A DNA stretch of 64,000 nucleotides from Wuchereria bancrofti. Taxonomy: Eukaryota > Nematoda > Chromadorea > Rhabditida > Onchocercidae. Positions 13,601 to 27,800 of the stretch are shown here, piece by piece; the first letter of the stretch is position 1; each line of letters starts with the position of its first letter. The stretch covers positions 10,631,254 to 10,695,253 of the forward strand of contig SSBO01000012.1 of assembly GCA_005281725.1 (NCBI GenBank). The letters are read 5' to 3'. Under the pieces are notes generated by a model, which was not told where the DNA came from, ran no database searches, and saw only the letters and a program-made list of their open reading frames with translations. A program made the translations under genes and the position numbers.

Positions 13601-16600
13601 ACAAAAGTTGGTTAATTTATGATAACAAATTAACTTATTATCAATAATATTTGACTTATTAGGTGAAAAAAAAGGCATTTTTCATTTACAATGTAAATTT
13701 TGTAATTAGTATAGCAAATGAGAAAGAATGGAAAAGCGCTGTAATATTTTTTTTTTTCATATCTGAAATTATTTTAATTAAAATAATATTAATGATAGAT
13801 ATATTTTGTTGATGGAATAATCGTATGTTTTGTTATTATTATAAGTTCTTGTTTTCATAATTCTTTTATATATATTTCTTATTTTCTAAAATTAGTGTGT
13901 TTGAAATATGACTAAAACTTCCGGATGTATACATTATATATGTAATAAACTTTAAAAACTAGAAGTCATTCATTCTTTATGCTTTATGCTTCCGGAAGTA
14001 TATACATATTATTAGTTCTGAATGTAAACATTGAAATATGAAATGAATTTAGTAATCAATTTAAGAAATTGTAATATTTGAATATTTCGATAAATATGAG
14101 CTAAAAAGATGAAATCGATTATTATTTGAAGATAAAAAAGTAAAATATTTTAGTAATCATAAAGCAAAACGAATATGTATGCTAAATTTAAAGGCTATAT
14201 AATAAATAAATGAATGAATGATATCGTATCTGGCATACAAAATATATTATTCTTCGTGTTGTAAATTCAGCAAATCAATGCATTAATGAATTTTACATAA
14301 GAATTAAGCAGATGAATTAATTAACTAAAGCGAACATTAAAGCAAAAAAAAGAGGGAAAACATCGTTTGTTTTTTTTTAAATCATTTTCTTCGAAATAAT
14401 ACTCTAGATGTTTTCACATCATTAATTTTAAAATTATTACTCAATTTTTTGAAATTCTCTTCCTTTCTCTTTTTTTATTTCCTTAATGCAGAAATGAGGA
14501 AGAGGAAGAGATAAGATAAATGAAACATTTTTTCATTTATTAAAAGAATAATTTTTATATTTAATTTAATTAATTTGTAATTTTTAATAAAAATAAGATG
14601 AAATATTTGTTTAATTTTCATTCATATATTATCTGTTCATCCGAGAGATAAAAAAATTTAGTAATATGTCAAATCGATGAATTGTTTGCCGACATTTGTG
14701 CAGCTTCGACAGATACTACTGCTGTTACAGGTAGACAGATGATATATGCTACTACAATACTATTAACTAGTATCTCCAACAAATACTACTGCTATTATTA
14801 CAATTACTACCTTTACTATTATTATTACTATTGTTTGTCCTTTGAGTTGAATCTATATGCTTCTGACATGGTAATTTAGTCTAATAATATATTCTTTTTC
14901 TTTCTTCTTTTTTTGAATTAGGATTTATTGGTTATTTTCTATAAATCCATTCTTAGTAACCAAGGTTATCATGTAAATATTACAATAAACAAGAAATACT
15001 TTTTTTTTTATTTATTGATTTTAGCATATTATTGCAAAATTCATTCATTCAGTCATATTCCTCCTAGAATATATTTACTCTTTTTTATTTTTTGTTTTGT
15101 TTTTGAATTTTCATTCATTTCAGTGAATATTTTTTTCAATTCTTTTACAAAAAATGTATACTTTTAATGTATTATTTGTTCAATCTTTTTTTTAAATCCT
15201 TTCATTCTTTTTCCCTATATATATTTTGAGAATGAATTGATGTCGTTTTAGATGTACAGTATGCTTCACTAAGCTAGCTAAAATAAAGCATTAGAAGTAT
15301 ATCCCAATTATGATTGCTAACTTCAGCTAATCAAATAGAAGCGTTTTTGAGATATGCATTTTAAAGTTTGTTTGAGTTATTCAGAAATGAGATAATAGAT
15401 AGAAGATGGGGAGACAAAAGGATGACACGGCGACCCGTGCAACAAGCGGGAAGATAAGTGAGGGAGCGGGAAGGTGCACAGGAAAGAAGCGGGGAAGAAG
15501 GAAAAAGCAAACGAAAGGATAAAATAAATGTTGGTGATGGCTTTGACAATCGAAATAGAATTATTTGTGTATACATTTCCTATTAGCATTTTACAATCGT
15601 ATCAGACTTCTTCATATTCCATTTCATTATAATTAATTGCAACTTCTTTTTTTTAAGCTGTTTGAAATTTTTTGTTATTTTATTTAAAAATTTTTTTTGT
15701 AAATAGCAAAAAATTATTTAATAAATATTGATAATTTTTATCAGATATCATTTATCTTCCTATATCATGCATACCAGATTAACAATATCAATACTATGAA
15801 TAATTGATGTTAATCAACGATGTCTTTAATAATCATAAAATCATCTTTATAATTTTATAATTATTAATAATCTAATAAAGTTTAAATATTTTAATAGGAT
15901 GCTTGATGATATAACATTTTATATATCTAATTAAACAGTCAATTAATTATATGATAGTTACACATAATGGGCATATTTGAAATTTTTTAAAAGCATTTAC
16001 TATTACATAAAATGTTGATGGATATAGCATTTTATACACCTAATTAAATAATCATAGTTATACGTATTCGACTAAAAATGCTTCAGTTTCATCAAATTAT
16101 TCTTAGTATTAATATTATTAAAAATAAAACTGAAACAATTTTAGCCAATTTTATTTTTAAGAAGCTTTTTCAACACAATTTTAAAGTATTATTGAAATTA
16201 AACGTAGAATTGTTTATTTTTTTCTAAAATAATTTATGCATTAAAAAAAATTTTAAATGTTATCTAAATTGTAAATTCACAAGAAACGTTATCATTTATA
16301 AGTTTTACAGCAAATGACGCACGGCTTGATTATTCTGTTTATTGTTAAGGAAAAGCTTGTTGATTCATCAAACGTAATTGATTTCCGGTCCTTCTTCTAT
16401 TCACCATTGATTCATAGTTTGAATAGGCGTTCTTCCATTCCTTTTCTTTATTTTTTTTAATCCGTTCTTTTCTCTTTTTCTTCTTGACCCATTCTCATTT
16501 ATCATTTACTGAAGCGTATTAATAAAATTGAATTTAATTTTTTTTTCTTAATCAAAACAAAATATATTACTATTATATTTTCATTTTAATCAAATGAGAA

Positions 16601-19600
16601 AAGCACAATAAGGGGAAATTTGGATAAATTAATAATTTTTATTTTACAAATTTTCAATTTCTTTTACTGGTTAAGTTCTTGAATTTCATTAAATTTCAAT
16701 CTGTAAATTTCACATATCAATGAAGATATAGCTGAAATATGATAATTGTATAGGGAAAATATGAAATAAATACAAGATTCCAGCAAGCAATCTGATATTA
16801 TCTATGCGGTATCATTATTTTGAATGTTAAATAAGCATATATTTAAAAAAAAAAATTCCCTTTTATCACAAGAATTAATCAAATTTGAGGAGAGGATACT
16901 TAAGAAATAGTTGAGTGAGGGCAAAAAAGGTTATAAATCGGAATGGACAAAGAGTAATTCCATATAAAGCAAAGAAGGAAAAAGGAGGGAGAAGAGAGCA
17001 AGGTAGAAGAAGAGAAAGGTTAGGTTACGAAGAAAATACCCTTATTATTCCTTGCGGTCATTATCATCTTCATCATCATCATTACCATTGTCATCGTTGT
17101 CAGTGTCATCATTACCTTCGTTTTATTTCATTTTCACAAAACTCTTTGCCTTGTACGGAAATGATGAAGGTGAAGGAATGAAGAAGAAAGAGGAGGAAAG
17201 ATAGAGAGAAGGAACAAAAGCGATAATAAACAAAAAGGTGAGAAGAGGATAAATGGAATATAATGGATGAATTATAGTAGTAATAATAAGATAATAAATC
17301 ATTTTAATAAATGATTACTTTGATATTATTGCTTCTATTTTCAATTTATATTATCAAATGTTTCATTTGAAGTTAATTCCATTTGTTCATATTTTATAAG
17401 AACGGAAAAAAAAAGAAAAAATTAATTGGAAATTTATCATATCAATAATGATTAATTAGTGACATAAAATTAATGATGAAATAATAAACAAATGATATTT
17501 ACAAATGGTATATTAGTGCCGTTGTAAATAAATAAATATATATCAATGAAATTTCAAATTTTGCTTGAAATATCACTGTAACCAATATAAAGATAATTTG
17601 ACTAACATGCTTGATTAATTAAAAAACCAAAATTTTTGATTTCATTCAATAAATTAAAAAATTTAAAAATGGATGAACATTTTGTTTCTAAATGTTATTC
17701 TATTTATGGTAAAAAAGAAAAAGAATAAAAAGGAAGTTAAAATTGAATATAATTATTCAAGAATTTTACTATTTCTTTTTTTTTAAATAGAATATTGTAT
17801 ATTTATATTAATAGATATATCATGTAATAATTAAATTATCATGAAAAAAGATTTTTTTCCTTTTTGCATCTAAAATGAAAGAGTAAAAGTCAGAATCATA
17901 AAAAGGTTTCCCTTAACGGTACTAATTAATGCCATAATTGGAAACAAATAAAGACATACATCTGTTCTAGTCAAAATTGCTCTTTATATTAGATATATGC
18001 TTATGTTATCTTTTCATCTTTCTATCTGTATCGTATTGATAGTAATTCGTGGATGTGCTGAAAATTTAAATTGATCAAATTCCATTTTAAACATGAAATC
18101 TATCATTAAGAGTTGAAATAAAAACGAAAGAATGTCGTCAAACTGATTCGCTTAACTTCAATGTTTTCCTTCTTTTTTTGTCTCTTTCTCTTCCCCTCAC
18201 CATCTTCTCTTAATGATATTATTTTCGATCTTTGGAAGAATTGCAAAATCGCCAAATTACTTCAATATGATAAATGATTTTTACAGAAAAAAAAGTTAAT
18301 TGCCATAAAAAAAGGAAATCATTGCAAATTTTATTTCTAAAAAATCGATTTATTTATCTTACTAAGCTTTTATAATAATTTTAAAACTTTCAAATTTTAA
18401 TAAGTTATTTGTTTTTCCAATTTAAAAATTCAAAATAAGAAATAGATGATTTGATTGATATTTAAATTTTTTGGAAGTTTAAATTACCGGTTTCTTCATC
18501 AAACTATTTCTTTGTTCAACTTCAAATTGCTTAATCATGAATTTAAATTTATATTTCCTTTCCCTCATTTCTTTTCATCCGATCGTGAAGATATCTTTGA
18601 AGCGATTAGAAAATAAAAATAAAAAAGAAAATGGGAATTTTTCATTAAATTAAATATATTGTGGATAGGAGAATAAATTTTACAATTTAAATGATTCATT
18701 ATTGATCTGAAAAGTGAAATTTATTAGGGCAAAATTACAATTATTGCATTATTTGGAATGATTCAGTGTATTTTCAACTTCATTACTTTTAAATGATTTG
18801 AAAAATCTATTCCTCTTCTTTTTTTCATATAACCAATTACCTGCAATTTTTTTGAATTTCGCACGGTCAATTAATTAATTATCTGAAAAAATTTTCAAAT
18901 TCCACCATTCTTTTTTTGCTTCCCAATTCGAAAATATCCATTTTTCATTATTTTTAATTATCATTCTTACCGCTCTTTCTTTTTTTCCTTCCCTTTTAAA
19001 TGACAGCACTGAAATCTTTTGACACTCATTTATGCTTTGTCTCCTTGCATTCAGCAATTATATTTATCTGATTTCTATTAGATTTAAATTTCTGTTAATT
19101 TTTTTTTGATTTTATTAATTGATTAATTGGTTGATTAATTGAATGATTAATGTAATTCGGCACTGGTAACCTAATAAATTGAGGTTACATTTCAATGGAC
19201 ACTTTTATATATTTCATTTTTTTTTCAATTTAATGAATTCATTACTGAAAGGTTTAAGTAGCTTGAAAATTGTGAAATAGAAACAATATGATAATATTTA
19301 AGTGAAATTTGGATGAGAGTCTCTCTCTCTCTCTCGCATAAATTATATATGCTTCGCGATTTTTGGATCACTCAATTCATAATTCCCAGTGGATTTAAAA
19401 CTTGTAAAAAGGATAACTATTGAATAAGCCTTGAAAGGAGGAATAAAACAACCATGCAAATTCTTAATGTTGAATAAAATTTAAAGACATCTTTTCATTT
19501 ATTTCTTTTCTTTTTTATCCATTTCAAAAAAAAGAGATAATGAGAATGATTTAAAAAGCGATTATAAAATAATTCCTTGGAATGATAAAGGATCTCAACT

Positions 19601-20675
19601 AACAATTCACGCGGATACATATGCATAAAGATGAGAAAGGATTACTATTACAATGAAAGTATCAATAGGCCTTAAAGACTTTGCAATGAATTGAAGGATG
19701 CCTCAAATCTGGCTCAATCAATCCAATTCACTTTTTGTTTCCATCTTTTTTTCATCTTCTTATTTTTGAATCATCATCATTCATTTATTTCACTTTCAAC
19801 AACTCCAATCTTTGGATTGTAATACATTCATGCAAGCAAACACTGACTTATATTTGAAGTAGGCAGATAGAAATGACTAAATTTAATATCTGAATGAATT
19901 GAATTTGAGGAACGACATTATTCATTAATAGATTTCTCTTCAATTTCCGCTAATTTTAAAAAGGACGATAAAATGGATTTAGAGGAGAGGAAATCGGGAA
20001 AGCGGGGAATAAATGTCACACGCTTTATTCAATTCATAAAAGACTTTCATACTTTCAATTTTCCACTGAATTCTTTCTAAATTTAATTCTATTAAATTTA
20101 ATTTATTACATTTTCATCTGTTATTCACTTTTTTTGTTTTATTTCAACATTTCATACATTATTAATAATTTCTCATATATATTACTTATTATCAACTATT
20201 CATTATCAATTATTACTGCTGCTATCATTGGCAAATAATTTAAATTTGTTAAAATATCCTAAATGAAATTTGGAATTCATTTGAGGTTTTTTTTCGTTTT
20301 CTACACTATGCTGATTTTACGATATGAAAAAATTATCTTCACGCTCTTTCTTTTTTCTTAATTTTGAAAAAACTAACTGCACGTTTAAATATAAGCAAAG
20401 ATCGAGAATTGCTAGCTAACAATTAGATAAGCAGAAAGGTTACATGGTAATCTTTTTCTTCTTTTTTCTAACTTCATTCAATTTTAGATCAACAAACATT
20501 TTTCTTCATCTTTTAATTCTTGTTTAATCGGAAGTTCTTTGATAAAAATTCGACCGGTAAATCTTAATGTTAGAAGTATGATATCTATGATATGAATTTT
20601 ACTAGCTACCATTTCATTCCCAACTTTTCCCACTGCGAAACTCATTGCAGTCCTTATTTCGTCACTTCTTATTCC
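10680..20675. other. AT-rich noncoding sequence with short GC-richer patches
   Basis: GA tract at 10,880-10,916. Patches of higher complexity lie at 13,370-13,510 and 15,405-15,520, and a purine-rich then ATC-rich stretch at 16,915-17,130. No gene could be supported; ORFs of 60-90 codons here show no domain, splice continuity or neighbour context. Confidence 0.7.
15898..16070. repeat. Diverged tandem duplication, unit spacing ~115 bp
   Basis: Copies at 15,898-15,968 and 16,011-16,070 share ATATAxCATTTTATA followed by CTAATTAAA and ATAGTTA; the second lacks about 13 bp. Confidence 0.6.
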
Positions 20676-20885
20676 ATCGAATCAACCGAACTGAACCCGA
20701 CCCGATCCGACCCGATTTAACTCCCTTGCCCTCTCCCTCCCTACCTCCCGACTACCCCTCCCATTTGCCGAACCACTAATCATTCGCAAACTCACCTTTG
20801 TCTTTTTCATTTGTGACTTTTGTGCTCCGTGTACCAGCCGATTCGAAATCGTCCTTCTTCAACCGGCATTCTAATGCAACGTGCT
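20676..20885. other. GC-rich island in AT-rich desert, with C-tracts (G-quadruplex candidate on minus strand)
   Basis: CpG-containing sequence with CCCGACCCGATCCGACCCGA (a nearly repeated CCGACCCGAT) followed by CCC runs starting at 20,723, 729, 735, 739, 747, 755 and 760. The minus strand reads GGG with loops of 5, 1 and 3 across four runs. No ORF of note. It could be a promoter or noncoding first exon. Confidence 0.5.
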
Positions 20886-23289
20886 CATTTCGTCATCTTT
20901 TTTTAAAAATTTTTCAACTTTTTCCTTTTTTTTTCTTACTTTCAATATTCTAACCTCTTTTTTTCCTTTGTTTGTATGGAATTTTTTCCATTCCAACAAC
21001 ATTTCATTTTCATTACGACATTTTTCCATCAAATACATTCGTTCATTTTCTCCATTTTCCATCTTTCAGCTTATATTAAAGCTAGAATTAAAGGAAACAA
21101 TTGATAGAAAGAAGGATGAAAGTTAGAATTGAAAAGAAGCTAAACAATACATAAACTTTAATCTTTTATTAAGCACAACTCACTACATTATTAATCCTTA
21201 AGTTAAGTAATCCTATCATAAGTTAATCATCCGAAATTTCCTCCTCACATATTCATCAAACTTAAATAATATCCATCCATATCGTCATCAAAAACAATTG
21301 TATTTTGCATGTTTCATAAATTCCAGTCAATTATTTATCACAATTTATTCTATCATTTTACTGAAGCGGTCATATCTTTTATCTTAATTTATCGTTTTCT
21401 TTTCATAATTTGATTCATCCAAAATGTTTCCTTATCACTAGAAAGATCTAAATATCAGAAGAAAAAGAAAAAAGAAAAAAAAAACGAGGAAAACCCAACA
21501 GTTAACGCTTTTCCGGAAAGTACGACAAACTAAAACGGACAAATGTCAGATAATTAATTTGCTCAAATAGTAGAAAATCGAATAATGATAAAATGAGAGA
21601 AAAAGTAAACAACAAAAACAAATAGAAAGTAGCAGTCATTGAACTTAACTGTTATTATTATTATTTTTGTTATTAATTATTAATTTTTACTTTTATTAGT
21701 AACATTATCATTGTTACTCTATTGTTGTTATTGCTATACTATTGCCATTATTAAAATGCGAACACTTGTGATTACTACATTTATTATCATTATTATTATC
21801 ATTAACTGCTATTGTTATTACTGGAATAGGAAAAATAGTGATCAAGAAGGAAAAAGATGCACTGTTCGAGAAGATATGTGACACGAACAATAATCAACAC
21901 TTTTAAGATTTATGGCTCAACCTATCAAGCATGGATCGTTATCACTCATTGATTTTGGGCGGAATTGTTTGTTTTGGAAATACTAAGCATCCAATTTCAC
22001 CATTATCCCTCCTCATCATCAATTCAATATACAATTTTGACAGTATCCTTTAGTGACCTTTAAATAATGATTCATTTTAAGTTTGTTTTTGTTTTTTTCT
22101 TAATTTCATTTATTTGTTTATTTTTTTGTTGTAATTTTTATTTACAAATAATTATTTTAAATTAGTATGGATAAGAAAACAAAATTTGCAATATCATTAA
22201 TATATTCATTTATATTTTTTCTCGCTCACTTCAAATTTACTCAATTATACTGTTTTTTTTTCTTTAAATCTATTCCTTATCTGATTATCAGATCAAAATT
22301 TAGGATTAAGAAATTTTCCGAGAGAAATTTTTCTCACTTCATAATAAATGATGCAATTTATTTTTGCATCTGAAAAGAATAACAAATTTGTTAGCTATAC
22401 TGCAAAAGATATCGAATTTTGGAATCTTTCATTGATAATATTTTATCATACCAGTTATTGATTTCTTCAGGAAAAATAGCAAAAACAAATGAGGCATTCT
22501 TAAAATAGCATATTAATTACAGGTAAAGTAAAGCTTAAAGATTAGAGCAAATCATGGGAAATGACCGAAGGGCTAAGAGGAATGAAAAATCGGATTAAAA
22601 ATTGAATGAGAAACGGGAAGTGAGGAAAGAAGTTTAATTATATATATATATATGTATTAAAAAAAGTAATTTGTAAATTTTTGCTATTTTCAATTGCATA
22701 GCCATAACCTTTGGTTTTGTTTTGATTTCAATATTCTATGAAAATTATCACTGAAGAGAAAAAAAGGCTCATTTATTCTATCTCTTTTTTTATATTAAGT
22801 GAAAAATTGCATTGTTTTCATTTGTACAAAAATTTGATACTTTAATTTTCTTCTCCTCCCTTTTTCCTCTAATTTTTTAACTAAATTTTCACAATTGCAT
22901 TTTCTTATATATGTTCACCAAGAATTCTTTAAAAACAATTTTTTTTTCTCTTCCAATCAATTTTTTGAAATTTAGATAATTTATGCTATTGGGAATATTG
23001 TTGTTTTTTCAAACGTTGTGTTAATAATGAATGTATAGCTTTAATGAATGTTTAAAAAATTGTTCGGCAAATTTCAGGAATTACTGAAATTATGTAAGAG
23101 ACGAAAAAGATCCGGAAATCAGTAATAGTATTCATTTTGTTACATTTACAGTAACTGATTAATTTCTGTTTCTATTGCTATTGTTTAATGATTCTGTTTT
23201 GCTGCTTATTAGCTGTTAGTTGCTGGCGCTGATATATTAATTTCAATATTTGTATTTGTAGGAAATTGATTATGCTTAAATTTAAAAAA

Positions 23290-23290
23290 G

Positions 23291-23327
<37 letters not shown>
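23290..23327. repeat. (TA)n(GA)n microsatellite
   Basis: About 20 bases of AT followed by about 16 of GA. Confidence 0.95.
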
Positions 23328-24819
23328 AAGGAAGGGTAGATGAATTAAGAATTGAAAATTTTCCAAATTGCAAGAGCAAATGCTTGCTTGCTTAAATTCA
23401 ACAACTTTTAGATGATGCAAATTCGAAAATTTAATCTTAAAAATAAACTTATCATTAAATATAAGTGAGTAAGCAAATAATTGAAAATTCTTTCATTTTT
23501 CGTTGCAATTATTTTTAGGAGTTGATGTAAAGTTTCTTAATTAATTTTTTTTTTTCTTTAATAAAATCAAATATGTCAATTTTTTAAATTAACATTTCCA
23601 TAGTTTGATAGTAACATTTCATAAATTAGCATGATAATTGATAATATTATCAGTAAAATTTTTTATTCATGAAATTTTAACTCTCAATATAGAATCAAGA
23701 TTTTCAAATGGTTAAAATTTGAAGGTAAATGAGAGAGAGAGAGGGAGAAGAAAGGACTGAGTGTAAGAAGAGAGGGATAAGGAGGGAAGAAGAGGTGAAT
23801 GAGTGATGATGGCGATAATCGCTAACATTGCTCTTTTTTCAAAACCTTGCATACCTTAATTAAACCATTTTTCTTTTCGTAATTCATTCATTGTAATTTT
23901 GTGATAGTTTTATGAGTATTTTCTTTCTTTCTTTCCTTTTAACTTTTCCCTGTCTTCCGCTCTTTTCATCTTTGTTTCCCTCTCCCTTTTTTCTCTTTCC
24001 CTCTCTCTCTTCCTCTTTCTTTTTTTCCTTTATAATTCTTTTTTTTTTGTTACGACCTTCCAGTCCGTATATCATTCCATACTTAACGCTAATGCTTTTT
24101 TGTCCCTAAATTATGATTATGTCTCCAACCAATCATCCTCTTTTATCTTCATCTCTCTTTTCTGCCCTATCTCTCGTCTTTTCCATCAAAACCATACGTA
24201 TCCTTTAACGTTTTGGATACGTCCAAAAATGAAATGAATGATCTGCAAAAATATTCCAGTTTTTTTTCTGATTTTTTAAAATATATTTTTGAAATTTATG
24301 CAGAAATTAAAATTTCGTCCAATTTCATTTCTTCATAAAGTGTTATACAATTATTCGAAAAAAAAATTTTGTAATTTTGTTTTTTCATTTTTTATTTTTT
24401 TTATTAATAATACTAAATTTTGTTAAGTAAAATTTTATAAATTAAATATAATATTAATAATCATACATTCAAGTATAGATATTTCTTCACGTTTTTTTTC
24501 GTTTTCTTTTTTTATTTTTTATTTTAAAAACTCACAGCTAAGATGTAATTAATTCATCATTCTTTTAATTAAGAAACTAAACAAATGAAACTATCTAGAG
24601 AGAAATTGTTTAATTATATGATAAGAATAATAAGGTATTATATAACGAACAGTTAAATCATTCAGGTAATATGATAAAATTAAATTCCGGAAGATGAAGT
24701 AAATAACGTCTTCTTATTCAAGGAAAAAATACGGAATAAATAAACCTACAATAGGATGACTTTCTTTTAGATTTTTTTATCTCATTACTGATAATTTCTA
24801 TTCCTTTCATTCATTATTC

Positions 24820-24857
24820 CACACACACACACACACACATACACACACACACACACA
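24820..24857. repeat. (CA)n microsatellite
   Basis: Pure AC repeat with one T interruption. Confidence 0.95.
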
Positions 24858-27800
24858 TATTTAAAATAAATTCTAAAATGGGACACAAAAACATTTGTTC
24901 ATTTAAAATTGGAACAGAATTGTTTCATTTGAAAGAAAATTCCTCCTATTTTTCTTTCATTTTGCTTCAATGAATAGTAAGGATTATGAGAAAGAAAATG
25001 ATTGGTCAATGTTAGCATTGTGGACATTGGCTATTTCGCACCTCATTTGCATATTTTTTTTCTTTTCATTCATTGATTTTCCACTCAACAAGAATGAAGG
25101 AAATATTTAATTAAATGTCCACTAATTATTAATGAGTCATATCACATACCTTTCCGCTTTCTCTTTATTCTTTAATTTATGACTTTCAACCATTGATTAA
25201 TTTATTCACTCCTTTTCTTTTTTGTTTTTTAATCAATAATGTTTTGTTTCAGTTGGTTATTTTTTATTAATTAATCTGTAATTATTTCATTTGTATCCAC
25301 TAAAAGTACCAAAAAAAAAAATGAAAAAACTATCGAATGGAAACAATTATGATTATTTAATGAAATTAAATAAATTTTTAAAAAAATTTCGAAATTGAAT
25401 AAATTAAATTTATCATTGTTTTGCCATTAATAATAAATAATGCATATATTTGTATGATTTATAAATTCTAATTTTATTATCCACATTGTTTATGCAAAAA
25501 AAAAATTGTGTCGAATTTAGTATTTTAATTAAATTTTTAAGAATGATTATTTAATGATAAATTTGGTGGAAAGTGTAAAGCTTATTTTGAACGAAAAAAA
25601 AGTTCATGATGTGTCCTTGAAGCCTACCTCACTCTTATTTGTCGGAAATGCTGGAAAGCAAACTAAATCATGAAAATGAAAATGGGAAAAGTTGAAATCA
25701 GTTACACTTCATGAATTTTTGTCTTCGGTTACTTTTTTATTTCCTTTTTTCTTTCTTTCTTTTCTTTAAAAAAAAAGAAATTATTCTAGCTTGAATCACT
25801 GAAGATATAATGATGCTATTAGATATTTCCAATTGTTATCATTAATAGTTTAAATTATGCACTAATCCCCTCTCTCTTATCATCTATTACCTTAATTTAA
25901 AATTAAATTTGATAAGTGATACGATAATTCAATAATTTTTATTTGCAATGATCAAAAAGAACAACAAATAAGTGAATGAGTAATCGTCGTCAGAGACTGA
26001 TCTGGAAAGAATGTTTAGCATTGGAGAGAAATTCAATATGTAATTATTTTCCATTCATGCTTATTATCTCTATTCATCTTTCAAACTAAATTAATACACA
26101 AACTAAATTCTTTAATGCTAAAATCAGTTGGATCAACATTTAAATAATGAATAATTTAATGTTTAACTTATCAATATGATATTTGCTCTTTCATAAACAG
26201 CAATTTCATATTTTTATTAATTATTCTTAAGGTAGTTTTAATTAATAAGGTTGTATCGAGATACTCTCAAGGGATTAGAAACGGTTAAAAATTTACTCGA
26301 AAACCTAAGCATTTAGTTTTTTTTTTTTCTGTTTAATATCTTATAATCGAAAAAATGATAGTTTATGGCCTTTGAAATATTTGAATAGAGCCGAGAGTGG
26401 TAACTGAAAGTGACCTTCAATTTGAATTGACAACATTATGTTAAAATTTTTTTTTTTCTTTGCATACGAAATAATTGTCAATTTTTGCTTTTTCCTATTT
26501 TTATCTTTTTTTTTTTCCTTTTTTTTGTTAGCTTATAAAATACATTTATTTTCATTTACTATATTCATTCAGTGAATGAATGGATAGTGGATAAATGATA
26601 ACAGAACTGATAATTTGCATGATAAGCATTAATTTCAATTACAATATCTTTGAATCACACAGCTAAAGTTTTTTTTCCTTTTTTTTCGTTGAAGCAATAT
26701 TTTTATTTAATGATAATCCTTTCGTATTCCCACGTTTTCTCTTAATTTATAGTATTTTAGTTCACTTTTTCAAAAATAAAATTATATCAAATTGTTTTTC
26801 TTTCTTGCACTTTTTTCCCTTCCATTTTTTTGTTAAACATTTATGGAAAAATATTGCAGATGAATGACAAATTGATACGACAAAAGTTAGTGCAAGTTTA
26901 TAAATATGAAAAATGTGTAAATTTTATTAGTCCTTTGAGTCATTCCTTAAAAATTCATCCAATTTTTCGCTTTTTTTTCATTGGAAAATTAAATTTTTAG
27001 TGCGAAAAATTGTTTATGAATTAGTAAAGAGCTTCTCACTAACATTTTACATTTAATTCAACTTTAGATATAAAATTTATTTTTCCAAATTTTTATTAAA
27101 TATTTTGGGAAATAATTTTGCTATGATTAATGGTATGAAAAGAATGGAATGAATGTACTGAAATTTTGAAATTTCATTAAATATGAAAAATTAGATGAAA
27201 AAATAACGAGTGAAATAAGTGGTTACATTATTGATGTAAATTTGTAGTGCCAAATAGATCAATTCTATTCTACTTCATTTTTATAAGCTTATCTTTGATC
27301 ATCATGATTGTTATCAGTAACAGACATGTCATCCCATAAAATGCCTTCTTCACACGTTTGATTGATACCTTTTTGCATATTCATTGTGCTTTTGGCAATC
27401 TTTTCTAAACATTTCAACTTCCTAATAAATCGATTCTTTTCTTGTTTGTAAATTTTCCGTCACTACCATTATTTGATAAAAGAAAGAAAGAGAGAGAGAT
27501 CCACGATATTTCAAAAATTTTCAGGTTATTCTATTTTGGATTTTTTTTCCGATCTACTTTTTCTTCTCTGCAAATATAACATATTGCAACAGTTAAATTC
27601 AAACAAACTATTTTTATAAAAAACTGATAAAATACAATTTTTTTTTTCACAAAAAAAATTTGATTCAAATTTGTTGTTAAAATTGTTGTGTGAATCATAC
27701 TTAATCATTTTTTACCTTTGCTTCTCATATAAAAATGATTTTTAATCGATGAATTTATAATTAGAGTTAATCAAGAGCGGAAAATTAGGATTCAGATTAG

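Noticed and set aside
16915..17181. 88-codon ORF with Lys/Arg/Glu then His-rich segments
   Set aside because: Made of a purine-rich stretch followed by an ATC-type repeat; composition explains it.
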